Assembly (NCBI RefSeq): GCF_000517065.1
Contig: NZ_KI912105.1
Location: forward strand, 3,534,058 to 3,598,057
Direction of reading: 5' to 3'
Origin: Alkaliflexus imshenetskii DSM 15055
GTDB lineage: Bacteria > Bacteroidota > Bacteroidia > Bacteroidales > Marinilabiliaceae
Length of the DNA stretch: 64,000 nucleotides
Shown: one piece after another, positions 63,849-64,000 of the stretch
How the letters are laid out: the number at the start of each line of letters is the position of its first letter
Position numbering within the stretch: the first letter of the stretch is position 1
Position numbers and translations under genes: made by a program
The notes under the pieces: generated by a model
The model's database searches: none
Told to the model about the DNA's origin: nothing
Seen by the model: the letters and a program-made list of their open reading frames with translations, nothing else

Positions 63849-64000
63849 TTTCTGTCAGTCGATTTTAAAGTTTATAATAATGTGCGAAATAACCACTTTT
63901 TTATGAGAAAAGAAAACTTGCTGACCGATGTTTGGTTTTATCCATTAACATATATGGAGCACAGTTTATTAATATGGAATGTTCAGATTTATTTTATCCT
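63849..64000. other. upstream region of speA
   Basis: 152 AT-rich bases to the window end. No gene is visible and no clear TAnnTTTG box was found on the minus strand for speA; a degenerate TATTTCG-like stretch on that strand is the best candidate. Confidence 0.3.

Overview
The window looks like chromosomal DNA of a member of the Bacteroidota, probably an environmental Bacteroidia (Marinilabiliales-like; the order is an inference). The evidence is an AraC-type hybrid two-component sensor of the HTCS class, PorP/SprF proteins, T9SS type A and type B sorting domains, many exported lipoproteins and twin-arginine oxidoreductases. Upstream regions repeatedly show the phylum's TTTG-N18..20-TAnnTTTG promoter pattern instead of E. 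coli-like boxes. No tRNA, rRNA, CRISPR array, transposase or phage gene was seen.

Layout. 1-4.0 kb: tail of an unknown gene, an exported right-handed beta-helix protein and a GH43 lipoprotein, probably the edge of a polysaccharide utilisation region. 4.3-12.6 kb: housekeeping and stress genes (2-Cys peroxiredoxin, MscS channel, M64 peptidase, aldo/keto reductase, Uup-like ABC-F, orphan sensor kinase). 12.7-17.1 kb: a phenylalanine/tyrosine operon (prephenate dehydratase, aminotransferase, DAHP synthase-chorismate mutase fusion, prephenate dehydrogenase). 17.1-19.8 kb: tilS and pabB on the minus strand. 20.1-33.2 kb: one 13-kb gene for a 4351-residue T9SS cargo made of ten ~422-residue units. 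33.5-36.6 kb: Lrp regulator, a 5'-nucleotidase split into two genes, and a uracil-DNA glycosylase. 36.6-47.4 kb: an HTCS regulator followed by Gfo/Idh/MocA oxidoreductases, a TIM-barrel isomerase/epimerase lipoprotein, a divergent ApbE and a small membrane protein. 47.7-50.6 kb: a two-unit relative of the giant protein. 50.8-58.9 kb: a minus-strand cluster alternating T9SS type B (CHU_C) proteins with PorP/SprF proteins. 59.4-63.8 kb: aspartokinase-homoserine dehydrogenase and arginine decarboxylase.

The most striking find is in front of the aromatic operon. A promoter is followed after about 20 bases by a 29-codon ORF (12808-12897) in which 13 of residues 4-17 are Phe, Tyr or Trp. A GC-rich hairpin with seven T residues follows. 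A G-rich stretch at the end of the ORF can pair with the 5' arm of that hairpin, so the terminator and antiterminator exclude each other. This is the architecture of a ribosome-mediated transcription attenuator sensing Phe/Tyr supply. A weaker, possibly analogous leader ORF plus hairpin precedes the aspartokinase-homoserine dehydrogenase gene.

Other points worth attention are the strict periodicity and patchy near-identity of the giant protein's units (internal duplication or gene conversion), the regulator-linked oxidoreductase/TIM-barrel locus that lacks classical glycoside hydrolases, and an ApbE homologue whose usual motifs are altered.
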